A stretch of 64,000 nucleotides of DNA from Gerris lacustris (taxonomy: Eukaryota; Arthropoda; Insecta; Hemiptera; Gerridae): the NCBI GenBank assembly GCA_951217055.1, contig OX578276.1, positions 113,553,313-113,617,312 of the forward strand. Reading direction: 5' to 3'. Made by a program: the position numbers and the translations under genes. Each line of letters starts with the position of its first letter. Position 1 is the stretch's first letter. This document shows positions 1 through 11,344 of this stretch, in pieces. A model generated the notes under the pieces. It saw nothing but the letters and a program-made list of their open reading frames with translations. It was not told the origin of the DNA and ran no database searches.

Positions 1-511
1 TAAACCCCACCAAAATAAAATAGTTCGGAGCAAGCGAAGAAGAAATTAAAGTGAAAGGTGTGATGACTTAAAAGTTTCTCTGGAAAGGACAAGAATCAAT
101 GCAAGAAGTGTATGTCGTAGACATCAATGAACCGTTATTGGGACGACCAACATTGAAATCTCTAAAGCTTGTATAACTTTGGTGCAAACTTTAACAGTAG
201 ATGAATCAGACAAACAAAAATTAAAGGTAGTAGAAGGGAAGTACCCGAAACTTTTTCAGGTTTGGGACGGGTTCAATATAAATTTAAAATAAGGCTGAAA
301 AATTCTACTATGCTTTGGGCAACGGCAACACCAAGGTGAATACCTTATGCCCTTAAAATTCAGGTTAAAGCAGAACTAGGAGAAATGGAAAATAAAGTAA
401 TTTCACCAATCGAAGAGCCGATACAGTGATATGGTGTAGATACGGTGTTCCCCATTAACAATTGTACCTAAGCCAAATGAAAAAACAAAAATTGTTTCGA
501 CTATACCAGAG
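1..511 (+). pseudogene. Ty3/gypsy retrotransposon pol remnant, protease end and RT start
   Basis: Conceptual translation in shifting frames gives VYVVDINEPLLGRP, the usual end of the gypsy protease, followed by the linker and the RT entry motif ending in IVPKPNEKTK. Several frameshifts and stops show that it is dead. The sequence breaks off at the GC-rich palindrome at 512. The rest of pol resumes at about 2651 in the same orientation, so this is one element split by later insertions and an internal loss of RT sequence. Confidence 0.8.
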
Positions 512-563
512 CGGGATCAAGTGCTGCACGGGGCGCTTGCTCCCCGTGCAGCACTTGATCCCG
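512..563. repeat. Perfect 22-bp GC-rich inverted repeat
   Basis: The arms at 512-533 (cgggatcaagtgctgcacgg...) and 542-563 are exact reverse complements around an 8-nt loop. It is far more GC-rich than its surroundings and sits exactly where the gypsy pol reading breaks off. Confidence 0.9.
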
Positions 564-834
564 AGGCTTGCTTGCACGCCCGAGGGCTTGCTTAACTTAA
601 CTTATTATTTTTGGCGTTATGAGGTGAAAAAATAATGCTTTATAATACGTATTATAACTAAAGTTATCTTGTCTAATCTGACCCCCCCCCCCCCCCCCCC
701 CCACCCTTAACTTCGATTTCCCTACTATACTTCTTTTTTTTTATTTAGTCTCTTAACTCTTTTCTTGCTTGGCCAATATTTTTTCTACCTTTTGCGTAAC
801 CAAATTTCAATGTTTATTCTTGTATCTGATAGCA

Positions 835-1535
835 TGAGCCGAACTCTTGAAAGAAATTAATAGAGTGAATAAAGAAATCCAAAAGAACGATGTTAATCTT
901 TCAAAGTCACTTGATATGTTAAAAGGTTTGACACATACAATTGAACGCTTTAGGAATGCACCAAATCAGTGGTTAAAAACTGCTAAAGAAATGCAGGAGG
1001 TATCGGCGTGGAGCCAAATTTGACATCCCACAGGACACCTAAAAAGAAGAGATTACCAGGAAAAAATTATGGAAGATGACGTATGAACATTGTATCTTGA
1101 GGAAAGATTTCTCAACTCTATGACGGAAGTTAAAGATATAATAACGACTGAGTTAAACATCAGGATGGAAAGGGCTACAAAGCTCAACGACAGTTTTTTC
1201 GTTTCTGAGCAGGAGAAGCCTGAATGATCTTAGTGACAAAGACAACACTCAAGCTAAAAATTTAGCCATTTACTATCCAGAAGATTTAAGCCAAGATAAA
1301 TTTCTTTCCGACTGTGATATTGGTTTTTTGAGATCACTTAACCGATTATGACTCCTCAGAACTAAATGCACTTGACCATCTTAATTATATCCACAAAAGA
1401 GGTCTTTTTTGACATTTCCCAATGTTAGTGGTTGCATTGATGATCTATTGTACCCTTCCAACAACATCTGGTGGATGTGAAAGCAGCAAATTGAAGTTGA
1501 TAAAAAATTATTTAAGAAGTTTGATGTGTCAAGAA
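835..1535 (+). pseudogene. ZMYM1-like hAT transposase remnant
   Basis: The first part reads as a coiled segment, EINRVNKEIQKNDVNLSKSL. Near 1260 comes YYPEDLSQDKF. Near 1420-1535, frame-shifted, is the hAT dimerisation signature LPTTSGGCESSKLKLIKNYL, which corresponds to the LPV..A..ERSFSKLKLIKNYLRS motif of the DUF4371/ZMYM1-like hAT class. Stops and frameshifts are frequent and no terminal repeats were found. It lies inside the split gypsy element. Confidence 0.7.
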
Positions 1536-1548
1536 AGACTTTAAGCTT

Positions 1549-1580
1549 AAAGCCTTTCTTTAAGTTTAAAGAAAGGCTTT
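1549..1580. repeat. Perfect 15-bp inverted repeat
   Basis: The arms aaagcctttctttaa and its exact reverse complement are separated by two bases. It directly follows the hAT remnant. Confidence 0.85.
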
Positions 1581-2229
1581 AAAAGCCCAATAATAAAATT
1601 ATATACTGAAACAAGTTACAGTATATACTTCAAATCAAATTTTTATATATTTCAAATACAGTTTTTCCCCCTTAATTTTTATTTCTGATTTCACATTTAT
1701 AGTACGTTGTTGTGTTGTTAATATATACATTATACATACATTTCATAAATTTTACGTCTCACACTCTATTAAAATTTACCATTGAACTAGGCTTAGGCTA
1801 TATTTTTGAAAGTGAAAATCATAAGTAATTAATATTGTGTATCTTTCAATGGCAGGTAGATGAAATATACTCAACACCGATATTTTAAAAAATAATATAA
1901 ATAAATAAACTAATATAAAACTATCGCCGATATAAAACAAATTAATATATTACAAACAACATAATAAAATAAATGTTAACATAAAAAATGGAAATTCAAA
2001 ATTGGATTAATATATAAACTAAAATTCTTTCCTCTTGTAAATCGACAATATGCCGTGGCAGCTTATAATATACGAGCCATTAGGCCCGTGGTAAATGGCT
2101 TAATTTTATATTTGGAAAAAAAGAAAAATAAAGTAAATTAATTTAGATAATTTATTATATCTATTTGAAGACCATACAATCAAATCAAAACAACCCTTTA
2201 TTTTTATTGGAATAAATGTGGTTGCCTTA

Positions 2230-2650
2230 GCTTAGCAAAAGGAAAACCAGATGGCTGCTAGGACTGAGCAGGACCAACCTGAGAAATCTGGTTGGTGTGC
2301 TAACTGGACACTGCAGGCTCAGAAGACATCTGGCATTACTAAAAGTAGAAAAGGACCTCACATGTCCAGTGTGTGGTAAAGAGGAGGAGACAGCTTACCA
2401 TTTTCTAGGAGTGTGTGAAGGATATGGGAGATTACGCTTTCATATCTTAGGGAATGGAGAAATTAGAGAGGAGGAACTTGAAACTCTTAAGTGGCAAGAT
2501 ATCCTCTCCTTTATTATCAAAACTAAAAGGTTTGAGGATGAGGTGGAGGTGGTTTGTGGGGTGTAGGTTCGTCTGGGGTTGGCAAAAAGGATCCAAAGAT
2601 AGTCTGTTTGCCAGGCTAGGCCTCCCAGCCCTTACTACTACTATTACTTA
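2230..2650 (+). pseudogene. 3' end of an RNase H-type non-LTR retrotransposon (I/R1-like)
   Basis: An open frame reads LSRTNLRNLVGVLTGHC, then the C-terminal zinc motif CPVCGKEEETAYHFLGVC. This is the layout found after the RNase H domain in I, R1 and related non-LTR elements. After a frame change the sequence ends in WQKGSKDSLFARLGLPA and a (TAC)n-like tail at about 2632-2650, a typical simple-repeat 3' terminus. The 5' part is missing. It is inserted in the gypsy element. Confidence 0.75.
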
Positions 2651-4586
2651 GAAAACTAAGAAGGAACATGTAACCATATTGATGATATACTGATCTGCGG
2701 TAGGATGAAACAAGAACACGATGTCCGGTTACACAGAGTACTAAAGAAGTTGAGTCAATTGGTGTTACTTTAAACAAGAAAAAGTGTTGTTATGGTGTGC
2801 AAGAGGTTACTTGGACATGTTGTAACAAATGAAGGAATTAAATCCGATCCAGGAAAGATAACAGCAATAAAATCATTTAACCCCATTTACTAACAGTTTC
2901 AATACCACTTCGGGAGCTTTTAACCAAACGAAATTATTGGACTTGGAATCAGATGCACGAGGATGCCTTTAAGAAAAATAAGGATTTGTTAACTTATCCA
3001 CCAATTTTAAGTCATTACAATCCAAATTTGAAAACTAAAGTCAGTGCAGAAAGTTCATCATATAGGCTAGGAGCAATACTGGAGCAGGAGAACAAAGACG
3101 GAACATGGAACCCAGTTTGTTATGCTTCCCGAGCATTAAAAAAGGATGAAAGTAAGGGGTGCAAATAGAAAAAGAAGCACTTGCGCTAACATGTCCATGT
3201 ACCCGCTTCGATTCATACGTATACGGATTGAAAGTGATGTTAAACAAGGACCACAGACCTCTAGTAAGCATACTTAAGTTTAAATCACTAAGTGAACTAA
3301 CACAGAGACTCCAGAAAATACGTATGGTTCTGATGCGATATGACTACGAAATTCAGTATGTCCTAGGAAAAGAATTAACAGTACCAGACGCTTTATCTCT
3401 AAAGAAGGAAAGGAAGATACAACTGTTGAACAGAAGGTTCAACAATTTGTTAATGTTATCCAGGAAAATTTTCCAGTATCAGATGAGAGGTTAAACGATG
3501 TCCGAGAAGCTCAGGGGAAATGCGAAGACTATAATATCTTGCTACCGAGATGGGTAATGGAAGAATGGCCCTCGAGCATCTATATTCAAAAACATTTAGA
3601 AGGGTTCTTTATTCATTGAAATGAAATATCTCTTGTGGACGGCATACTGGTAAAAGAGGAAACAATATTAATACCAAGATTACTAAGGGGAGACATACTC
3701 TGCAAAAGGGACACCTTGGAGTAACTAAGTGCCAGAGAAAAGCTTCAGCTTCAAATTCAGGACTGTAGGCAGTGTATTCAGTAAAGAAACAACTCAGTGG
3801 AACCGTTGATATCCTCGGAATTATTTGAGGGACCATGGCATAAAGTTGCTGCCGATATTTTCACCCTCGAGATGAAAAACTCTTGTAGTCAGGATTATTA
3901 TTATATAGGTTCCCTGAAGTGGTTTCATTGGACAGAATGTCGTCGGCACACAATGTCATGAAGGTAAAAGGAATTTTTGCGAGATTTGGGATTCCTTATA
4001 TATTTCGGTGTGACCAAGGGACTCCATTTGCGAGTCGCGAGTTGAGTGATTTTCCAATGAGTTATGGATTTAAAGTGGTGACTAGTAGTCCTAAATATCT
4101 TAAGGGCAACGGGTTAGCGGAGAGTGGAGTCAAGTCTACGAAGAGAATTATGAAGAAGAGCAAACAGAAATACATCTTTATGGGACTGCTAAATTACAGA
4201 AGTACTCCCTTGGAATAGGGGTACAGTCCGGCTGAACAGCTTTTCGGGCGACAATTACTTACTCGAGTACCAATAATCCCTGAAAAACTAAAACTGAAGT
4301 GCCAGAACATAGACAAGTGGCAAGCAGGGATATGGAAATAAAGTATAGGCAGAAAAGTAACCACGATAGAAGACAAGAAGCGAGGAACTTAAGAGAACTG
4401 CAGGAAGGAGAAAAGGTGGTTGAGGGAAAGAAGAGGATTTGGAAAGATAGAGAGAAGAGCCGATTAGCCGAAGTCATATTGGGTGAGGACCGATTCTACT
4501 GGACTTCTAAAAAGGAACCGGTAATATCTTATACCGACCCACAACCCTCGGTGATAGAAAGAGAGATGTATGATATAATATGTTAA
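2651..4586 (+). pseudogene. Ty3/gypsy pol remnant: RT end, RNase H, integrase
   Basis: The RT catalytic region appears as HIDDILICG (near 2676). The connection and RNase H follow across frames (MHEDAFKKNKDLLTYPPIL; SSYRLGAILEQENKDG; ASRALKKDE). The integrase core near 3919-4218 keeps FARFGIPYIFRCDQG, SSPKYLKGNGLAE and LLNYRSTPLE. The C-terminal region (SPAEQLFGR) extends to the stop at 4584. At least five frameshifts separate the pieces, so the element cannot make a protein. Order and strand match the 1-511 fragment. No LTR was identified. Confidence 0.88.
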
Positions 4587-5185
4587 ATAATGTTTGTTTT
4601 GTTTTGTCATTTTGATGTAATGTCACAGTTTAATAAATATAGTTTGTAAACTCAAGCCTACTCATTTAGCATGGCTTTACAAAATATATGTGAATATAAC
4701 AAAATGAACTAAGAAAGTTAACTAAATAATATTTAACAAAAGAAGAAGTTTTTTGTTCATCACAGATAAAGTTCCAGCTAACTGGCTCTTTTTCTCGTTC
4801 CTGATTGTGACACATTCAAAAAACAATTTTGTTATTACTGCAGGATGAAGGCGACTCATCCTTAAGGTTATGCTACTAATCAATTATTTAAGTTTCCTCT
4901 CTAATTTATTTAAAGGTCCGGCGTAGCCAAGTAATTAGCGTACTAACATTCTCCTGACACTAATAGTCCAGGCAAATTAGTAAAAAAAACAGAAAATGGA
5001 GGAAATAATTTATAAAGTTTTGAAACTTTGTGAAAACACTTTTAAGGGGTTTAGTAGTAAGAAACAGTAAAGTTCCCCCCTCTTGAGGGGGCGCATCCCC
5101 CCCTCCCCCCTCCTTAAAGTCCAAAATTTATTTATTTTTCACTTTTTACGCAAAACGGTTTATTTTTTGAAGAGAAGTGTTATTA
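4587..5185. other. AT-rich segment, possible 3' flank of the gypsy remnant
   Basis: No coding signal. It includes an AATAAA and a C-rich tract (5075-5112). A gypsy 3' LTR could lie here, but no matching copy exists in the window. Confidence 0.4.
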
Positions 5186-5600
5186 CCAAAATTATTCCTC
5201 ACATAATTCTGCACAGAAAATGTCCTATGCATGTTTGAAGTGGAACATACCGTTTTCGAGATATTGTAGTTGGATAGAGATAAAACGTATTTTTGCGAAC
5301 CAAGATATCTAACAAACAACACATCCGATTTTAATGAAATTGGGATGGTAGGTTATACTTAGCCCATTGTTGATCCCATATATGTTTCAACCTTCTGCGC
5401 CCATTATTTTATCCTCCACATGCGCACAAACATACATTTATTTAGACCTATATCTTTAAAAGTTCTCAACTGATTATTATGAAATTTTGATGGTGTGTCG
5501 AAAGTAGCCCGCAGATAGCCTCACATTAATATAAAACAAGAAGGACCAATAAAAGTTACGAAATTTGCTCAAAAGGGCCCAGATACTAAGTTCATTACTG
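5186..5600 (+). repeat. Dispersed repeat A, copy 1
   Basis: This segment shares long stretches with the left arm of the foldback at 57.6-58.0 kb, for example acatacatttattta, and atgaaattttgatggt against atgaaattttaatggt. Wording and order of blocks are the same, so this is an old copy of one arm of that family. Confidence 0.75.
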
Positions 5601-6190
5601 ACTGTCAAGAACATAAAATTATCCCTAATGTGTCATGAGTCATGGGTATGGAAGTTTGAATTTTAGGGTTTCATTTAGTTACTTAGATTTTTAATTTATT
5701 CAATGAATAATCTTAATATGATTAATCTTATCAATATAAATGCATTACCTAATTATTTTGATTTGTTTTCTCTTTCTCAATACATATTTTAGCAAACAAT
5801 TTATATGTTTTATTTTATATTATGTATTTTACAGTGTAAAAAAAGGTTTTTAATGATACTTTCCAGCTACAAAACTACACAATTATTTAGTTTTATAAGC
5901 CCATCTTAGTTAACACATAAATTCGTCCCCACCAAACATATTTTACTCTAAGGACAAACCACGGTCTAAACCGATTTGCATAGTATATTTTTATATTTAT
6001 ATGGTAGGTATTTAATGTATTTAACTCACAAGTCATGCAATAAATGGTATTATTATTATTATAGTCAGTTTTTAATGAAATATAGGCACAAAAATAAAAC
6101 ACTAGAAATTCACTAATATACTATTAATTATTTAATTTATATTAGTGTTTATTTACGTAGTTCATTTTATTAATTGCCATGGAGTTTGCA
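5601..6190. other. AT-rich segment with no recognised feature
   Basis: No coding signal, repeat copy or terminal structure could be assigned. The 69-codon minus frame near 5893-6102 has no family resemblance. Confidence 0.5.
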
Positions 6191-6194
6191 TGAT

Positions 6195-6710
6195 GTTTAT
6201 CTCTAACTGGTCGTAGAAATTTTACTTTTTCTTTCAGGCGCCAAAGTAAGTTTGGAATATCTGTTTTGTCTTCAGACATTTCCTGTAATAGATCAGCTGG
6301 TAGTTGGATGTTTTCACCGCATAGGTTAACTCAGCAGCGGTTGTCGAATGATCCGGGATATAACGTAGGATCTTAGCCCTAATATGACTAGAGGTAAGTT
6401 GATAACCAATCGTTAGTCATCTGAGCTTTAAGTGTTGGTGCCATCTTTCAATTTTACCTAAATGTTGGTGCCATCTTTCAATTTTACCATTTGCGGCTGG
6501 ATTTATCGATTATAGGAATATGGTGAATTCCAAAGCTAAGAGTAAGGTATGTGAATAATTTGTAGTCCCCGAATAATTGTCAGCCACCGTCTGCAGTTAT
6601 AAATTTCGGAATACCGAGTTTTGCGCAATCCAAGTTGATATCAGCCTATAGCTTTCCCAACAGTATCTGCTGAAATATCGACTATTTTGAATATGCGAGT
6701 CTGTGGTTAG
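6195..6710 (-). pseudogene. Ty3/gypsy integrase remnant
   Basis: On the minus strand the translation gives ISADTVGKAI, then LGIPKFITADGG, then LFGDYKLFTYLTLSFGIHHI, then KIERWHQHLK. These correspond to the integrase catalytic core with its D, D and ER positions. Further along come LPADLLQEMSEDKTDIPNLL and KVKFLRPV, the usual region after the core. Stops and frameshifts are present, and 30 bp encoding the region around WHQHLK are duplicated in tandem. Confidence 0.75.
6433..6488. repeat. 30-bp tandem duplication within the integrase remnant
   Basis: Two copies of a 26-bp identical block beginning tgttggtgccatctttcaat, starting 30 bp apart (6433 and 6463). Confidence 0.9.
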
Positions 6711-7229
6711 TTAAACATCGTTTTGGTGGAATTTTAGTATTATATGGGTCTTCTTATGCGTTTTATAATAAAAACGTGCTAAACCATTTTGGAGCAACTA
6801 AATTTATGTATTGACATTTTGCAAATATTTATAATTGAATTAATTAAAATATAATAAATAAAAATATAACTAAGAAAAATAAAATTATAAATTATCTAGG
6901 TACAACTGAATATATTGATATAATTAACGATTTTTTTCTTTTTTCGTCGATATTGTGTAATTTTGATTTTATTTGAGCTAGGCAATATCCATTTGTTTTT
7001 TGTTTGATGCTAAATTTAGTTAGTAAATTAAGTGCTAAATTAGTTCAATTTTAAATTATGTAGAAAAAAGAAACTTAATTCTTTATGGTGATAAAGAATC
7101 AAGCTATAGCTGAAGTAAGTAATTCGTAAAGAGCACCTATGGTTAAATTTAATGAGAGTAAAAATAATATTTTAATTCAATTTTTAAGTTTTTGGTAGTT
7201 TTCATACTACGGAAAGTTAAATTTTAATT

Positions 7230-7570
7230 TAAATCAAATTATAATTATTATTAACTACGGGAAACAGACAGTGAAAAATACACTCCTGTGCCGGGATTTG
7301 AACCACGGGCCTCTATATTTCCAGTATAGCGCTCTTCCATCTAAGCTACGCAGGAGAATGATTTTTCACTACCGTAATCGATAACTAGTCCCGAATCCAA
7401 GCTTTCAATATTCATATACATTTAGACAGTCAAATTTTATGACATTAGAACTAAATCAAGAATTAACGCTTATAATTATATATATAGAGGCCCGTGGTTC
7501 AAATCCCGGCACAGGAGTGTATTTTTCACTGTCTGTTTCCCGTAGTTAATAATAATTATAATTTGATTTA
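7230..7570. repeat. Foldback element with perfect 88-bp arms carrying tRNA-like sequence
   Basis: Positions 7230-7317 and 7483-7570 are exact reverse complements over 88 bp. The arms carry the 3' half of a tRNA-like sequence. The left copy continues into the 5' half inside the loop. The outer part of the arm (gggaaacagacagtg and the AT-rich block beyond) is related to sequence near 22741-22845, which points to a dispersed family. Confidence 0.92.
7283..7355 (-). tRNA. tRNA-like sequence, degenerate (loop reads anticodon GGA)
   Basis: A 73-nt cloverleaf can be drawn. The acceptor TCCTGCG pairs 6 of 7 with CACAGGA. The D arm is GCTT..GAGC, the anticodon stem CTATA/TATAG is perfect around CTGGAAA, and the variable loop has five bases. 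The T loop is TTCAAAT, but its stem has two mismatches. A-box (TAGCTTAGATGG) and B-box (GGTTCAAATCC) sequences are good. GGA would be a serine anticodon, but the long variable arm of tRNA-Ser is absent. It is better read as a tRNA pseudogene or SINE head than a working gene. Confidence 0.5.
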
Positions 7571-9592
7571 AAAAAATAAATAATATTTTATATACTAAGC
7601 CTAGCCGGTACGTTTGTGTAGATCTTAGGTGCACCAGTCTACTTCAGTTCTCAAATACAGTGCGTGAGACAAATAAAAGAAAATATCATTAGTAGGTACT
7701 TTGTAATCATCTGATTTAAATTGAATACTATTACATATGATTAGAATGTAAGTACCTATCTATACTCGAGATAAATTACATCATTTATAAAGCATTAGCT
7801 CTTTTGTAATGGTTCAAAGTTGATGTTTTTATTGATTTACGAACGTTTTATACATATAATTACAGAACTTAATTTATTATGTTTAATTGTATGTCTGTAT
7901 TTTTTTAAATTTTATTTTTAGTTGACTTTTTGACCACCAGATTGCAGCAGCTGGAAAGCTACTGCTATAATAATCGAAGGAGGGTAATGGGAGGCCACAC
8001 CCACTTAGCTCCGCCATCTTTGCATACCTTCCCAGGATGCAACTAACCAGCTAAATAACTTGTGGCTTCGAACTCCTTATAACTTAAAGAAACATTTTAT
8101 TTTACTTATCGAAGAAATGATTATTTGTTTTTTTTAAACATTCTAAAACAATATATTATAACTAGGTATAACAAATCTTTTGTAAGGCTAGTGAAATACT
8201 GAATTTGACAGACAAAATACCTATCTTTTATAATACACAACTTTTAAAATTTGCGCATACGTCTACTGAAGAGTTAAATTTTTATTAAGATTATTTTCAA
8301 ATTGTATATAAATTAAAAATAAATCCAGGTAAAATATCTAAAATACAAACAATTTTAAAAAAATATATTAAGTGGATATTGGAATTGTGGGATTTACCAA
8401 GGTTTAAATTTGACAGAGATACTCAACAACCATTTCTCAATCACATCGGCACTTAAGATGACCAATACTGGTAGAAAGTCGGCATTGTCCAATTAAGTTT
8501 AACTTATTTAAGTTGAGTGGTCTATTTTATTCCTAATGATTCATTTATGTGCTTCTAATTTTTAAACAACGTTATACTAAACGCTGGCCATTAACTTTAG
8601 TCGTTCTGACCCAGTTCCCAGTTCACTTAAATTTGATAATCATGTTCAACCGTTGAGGAGCTATTTTCTCCTATTTGACCATTAATACTTGGTTGATTAT
8701 TACTCAACGGAGAAAAACTTGAGCTCTTATATAGAAACTGCAGAACTTATGTAAATCACTTTAACAAATTTTGTTAACATTTACGATGTAAAAAGAGCTG
8801 GTGAATTTAAAGAAATTTATCAAAATTTCTGCACTTTTTATTTGTTATTTTTATAATCAGATGTAGATGTAGGTCTGTCTTAAGTCTGTTTAATTTGTTA
8901 TAATCAAGAATGATTATATTAGTGATATATAAAATTACAAAATTTTTTTTAGGAAGATTTTTTTGACGTGAAATAACTGAAAAAGAAGATATTATTCATT
9001 TAAAACTTTGGCAATAAAGCAGGTTAAAAAAAAATTATTCTTTACTACTACAATGAAATCAACAGACAAATACTATTTTCATCTTATAATACCTTTGAAC
9101 ATCTAACCAAATGAAGTACTAAGGTACCTATTCTGTATTTAACTAGGTATATCTCTTTTTCCAGCAACGGTAAGCTATATCCCCGATTGTAAGCTCATTA
9201 AACTTCTGACCGAAAACTTGTAATATTGATAAGTTTATAAACTTTATGAAGGAAACATAAAATATGTTTTAAAAGTACTAACTCTAAAATATATTCATAT
9301 GTGCACTTCGATAATTCGACATTATTATGCGATTGGATGGAGGAATAGGTGGATTTTACTGATCATTATAGTGATTTATTAGCTTCTCCCGATGAATGAA
9401 CGAATAAAAAGGATTTGTAAATTTGTTAGGAAAGTTTAGTAAATATTATATTTTTTTTTCCAAGATTGAAGTTATTAAATTAGACAATTTGAAGGCTTAA
9501 AAGTTAATTTTGTCAACGATTAATACGAAATATAAACATTATATCTCTGTTTAGATGCGTTGAAAATGATTCTTTTCGTAGCTGTATTCATT
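7571..9592. other. AT-rich noncoding segment
   Basis: No coding signal on either strand. Short inverted motifs occur near 8660-8720 (CCGTTGAGG.. against ..CTCAACGG), but no bounded element could be defined. Confidence 0.5.
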
Positions 9593-9603
9593 GCGCATGC
9601 GCG
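9592..9603. promoter_or_regulatory. Palindromic NRF1/Ewg-type motif
   Basis: The sequence tgcgcatgcgcg matches the NRF1 consensus YGCGCAYGCGCR and is rare in DNA this AT-rich. It is followed by a short CpG-containing stretch (ccgccctagtgcgg) and, beyond an inserted MITE, by a small ATG frame at 10268. This may be the relic of a CpG promoter. Evidence is motif only. Confidence 0.3.
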
Positions 9604-9735
9604 TTCATAATTCTTCTTTTTTTCCGCCCTAGTGCGGAAAATAAGAGGAATTCTTTACCTTAACGCACGATTAGCGAGTTTGTTTTTGTTTACATTTAAA
9701 AAAACTAATTTCCTGTTTGTTCAATTGAAGAAATA

Positions 9736-10230
9736 GTCAGGGTGCATAGGCAAAAAAGTCAATTATACATACTCTTTCCAAACCTCTTTGTATGGCTTGT
9801 TTAGGCCAAACCTGACACCTTTTTCCTCTGTGATTTTATTTAGTTTTGGGGCTTTTTCATTATTTGAACCCTATAACTTTGACGCGCCAAACTGGAAAAT
9901 CGGGAAAAGTTCTGCGTCAGCCAATATTAAAATGTTGACTTTATAGGGTTCAAATTATGATCTTGAGAAAATCAGCTGGATATTAATCATTAATTAATAA
10001 TAATAAATATTAATATTAATTACTATTAATTAATATCCAGTTGATTTTCTAAAGACACATTATTTGAACCCTATAAGTCAACATTTTAATATTGTCCCAA
10101 CAATTTAATATTTTATAATTATTGTATTAACTTGTTATTTTATAATTGTGTCAGACGGCCTAAACAAGCCATACAAGGAGGTTTGGAAAGAGTATGTATA
10201 ATTGACTTTTTTGCCTATGGGCACCCTGAC
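9736..10230. mobile_element. 495-bp foldback MITE with TA target duplication
   Basis: The termini read GTCAGGGTGCATAGGC and, reverse-complemented, GTCAGGGTGCCCATAGGC. The outer arms are complementary over about 80 bp, and inner arms (9855-9990 against 10010-10090) pair again. TA dinucleotides flank both ends (9734-9735, 10231-10232), as expected of Tc1/mariner-type insertion. There is no internal reading frame. Confidence 0.85.
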
Positions 10231-10267
10231 TATAACTGCGTTTATATCGAGTTTTTAGTGAAGAACA

Positions 10268-10345
10268 ATGAGTGATTTAAGTGATTATGACGAAAATGAG
10301 GAGAATAATACTCCTCCCGAAATAATTAATTCGGGAGGAGAATAA
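10268..10345 (+). CDS. Short acidic ATG frame (25 codons), possible broken first exon
   Basis: The frame reads MSDLSDYDENEENNTPPEIIN, then stops inside a 37-bp tandem duplication (10298-10334 and 10335-10371, one mismatch). Without the duplication the frame would run about 20 codons further. Acidic N-termini of this kind occur in transposases and nuclear proteins, but I do not recognise it. It may equally be chance. Confidence 0.2.
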   Translation: MSDLSDYDENEENNTPPEIINSGGE

Positions 10346-10371
10346 TACTCCTTCCGAAATAATTAATTCGG
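10298..10371. repeat. 37-bp tandem duplication
   Basis: Two adjacent 37-bp units beginning gaggagaataatactcct, with one difference. Each holds a GGAG/CTCC palindrome. Confidence 0.92.
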
Positions 10372-10489
10372 CCAAAATACAACTAATGAATCAATGTCAT
10401 CTTTATCAAAAGAGAAATAATAACTTACATACGGGAATTTATTAATTTTTTTCTGTATTTATTATTAAATTCCAACAATCGTAGATAAA

Positions 10490-10670
10490 GTACGGCTCGT
10501 GTTCTTTTAGTACCCTCGCTGTCGCTCGGGTGCTAACTTCACACTCGCATGCGAAGTGCTACTTTCCGCATGAGACGCGTAATGTACTATTATATAGCTG
10601 ATGGACACAATAACACCGTCTCATCCGTTTTTATAACCTCTTTGGCATGAGGTCTATGAGGACTGTTGTG
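10490..10670. other. CpG-containing block of unknown origin
   Basis: This stretch (ccctcgctgtcgctcggg, then cactcgcatgcgaagtg and gagacgcg) is richer in CpG than its surroundings and carries a near-palindrome around gcatgc. No frame and no second copy were found. Confidence 0.4.
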
Positions 10671-11344
10671 CTACGCAGTTAGTTAGTAAATGAATCTTTA
10701 CAATTATATATTGGAAATATTTTCAGAGCAGTTGCTTTTATATTTCATATAGATATGTATTATGAAGATAGGTGCTTTTATGAAAAAAAAAAAAAATTGC
10801 TACTAACTTGGTATAGATTTCTACCTGGTTTAATATGTATGTTGTCTATAGTAGGTGGCTCGCAGGTGGTGCAGAAGACAAGGGTTGAAGATCAATGTGA
10901 CGGGGGAGAGTCCTCACTATCTTCGCGTGACTTTACCTTACAAGACCCATAATATCCAGGGAAATTATAATAATAGTATATTCTTCTTCCCAAACTATTC
11001 TAGATATGATCCCAACCAGTCCTCCGGCAATACAACGAAGCGCATTAGTAAACCAGACTATGCATTTATGGACAGTAGTAAAAAAAAATCCCCCAGGCAA
11101 ATTTAGAAGGTAATTTCTTACCTGACTTTTAGGAGGTTTTATGACAGCGTTTTCAAGTTTGATGTACACTAACTATATGAATATCTAATCTTTAAATGTC
11201 TTAGCCACATGTCTGTCAAATAGATAAATTATTAGTTTATTCGTAGAACTTTTCCATTTAGTCTGTTCTTTGATACATAAAGGAAATAATTTTATTACAA
11301 TACGTTTTGTTTGTAGTGATTTTTTGGCTTTTGTAATCAAAGTA
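10671..11344. other. Noncoding segment with no recognised feature
   Basis: Small overlapping frames of 65-83 codons on both strands have no family resemblance, and the composition is that of the background. Confidence 0.45.

Noticed and set aside
7283..7355. Functional tRNA-Ser (GGA)
   Set aside because: No long variable arm, T stem with two mismatches, and location in a repeat family.
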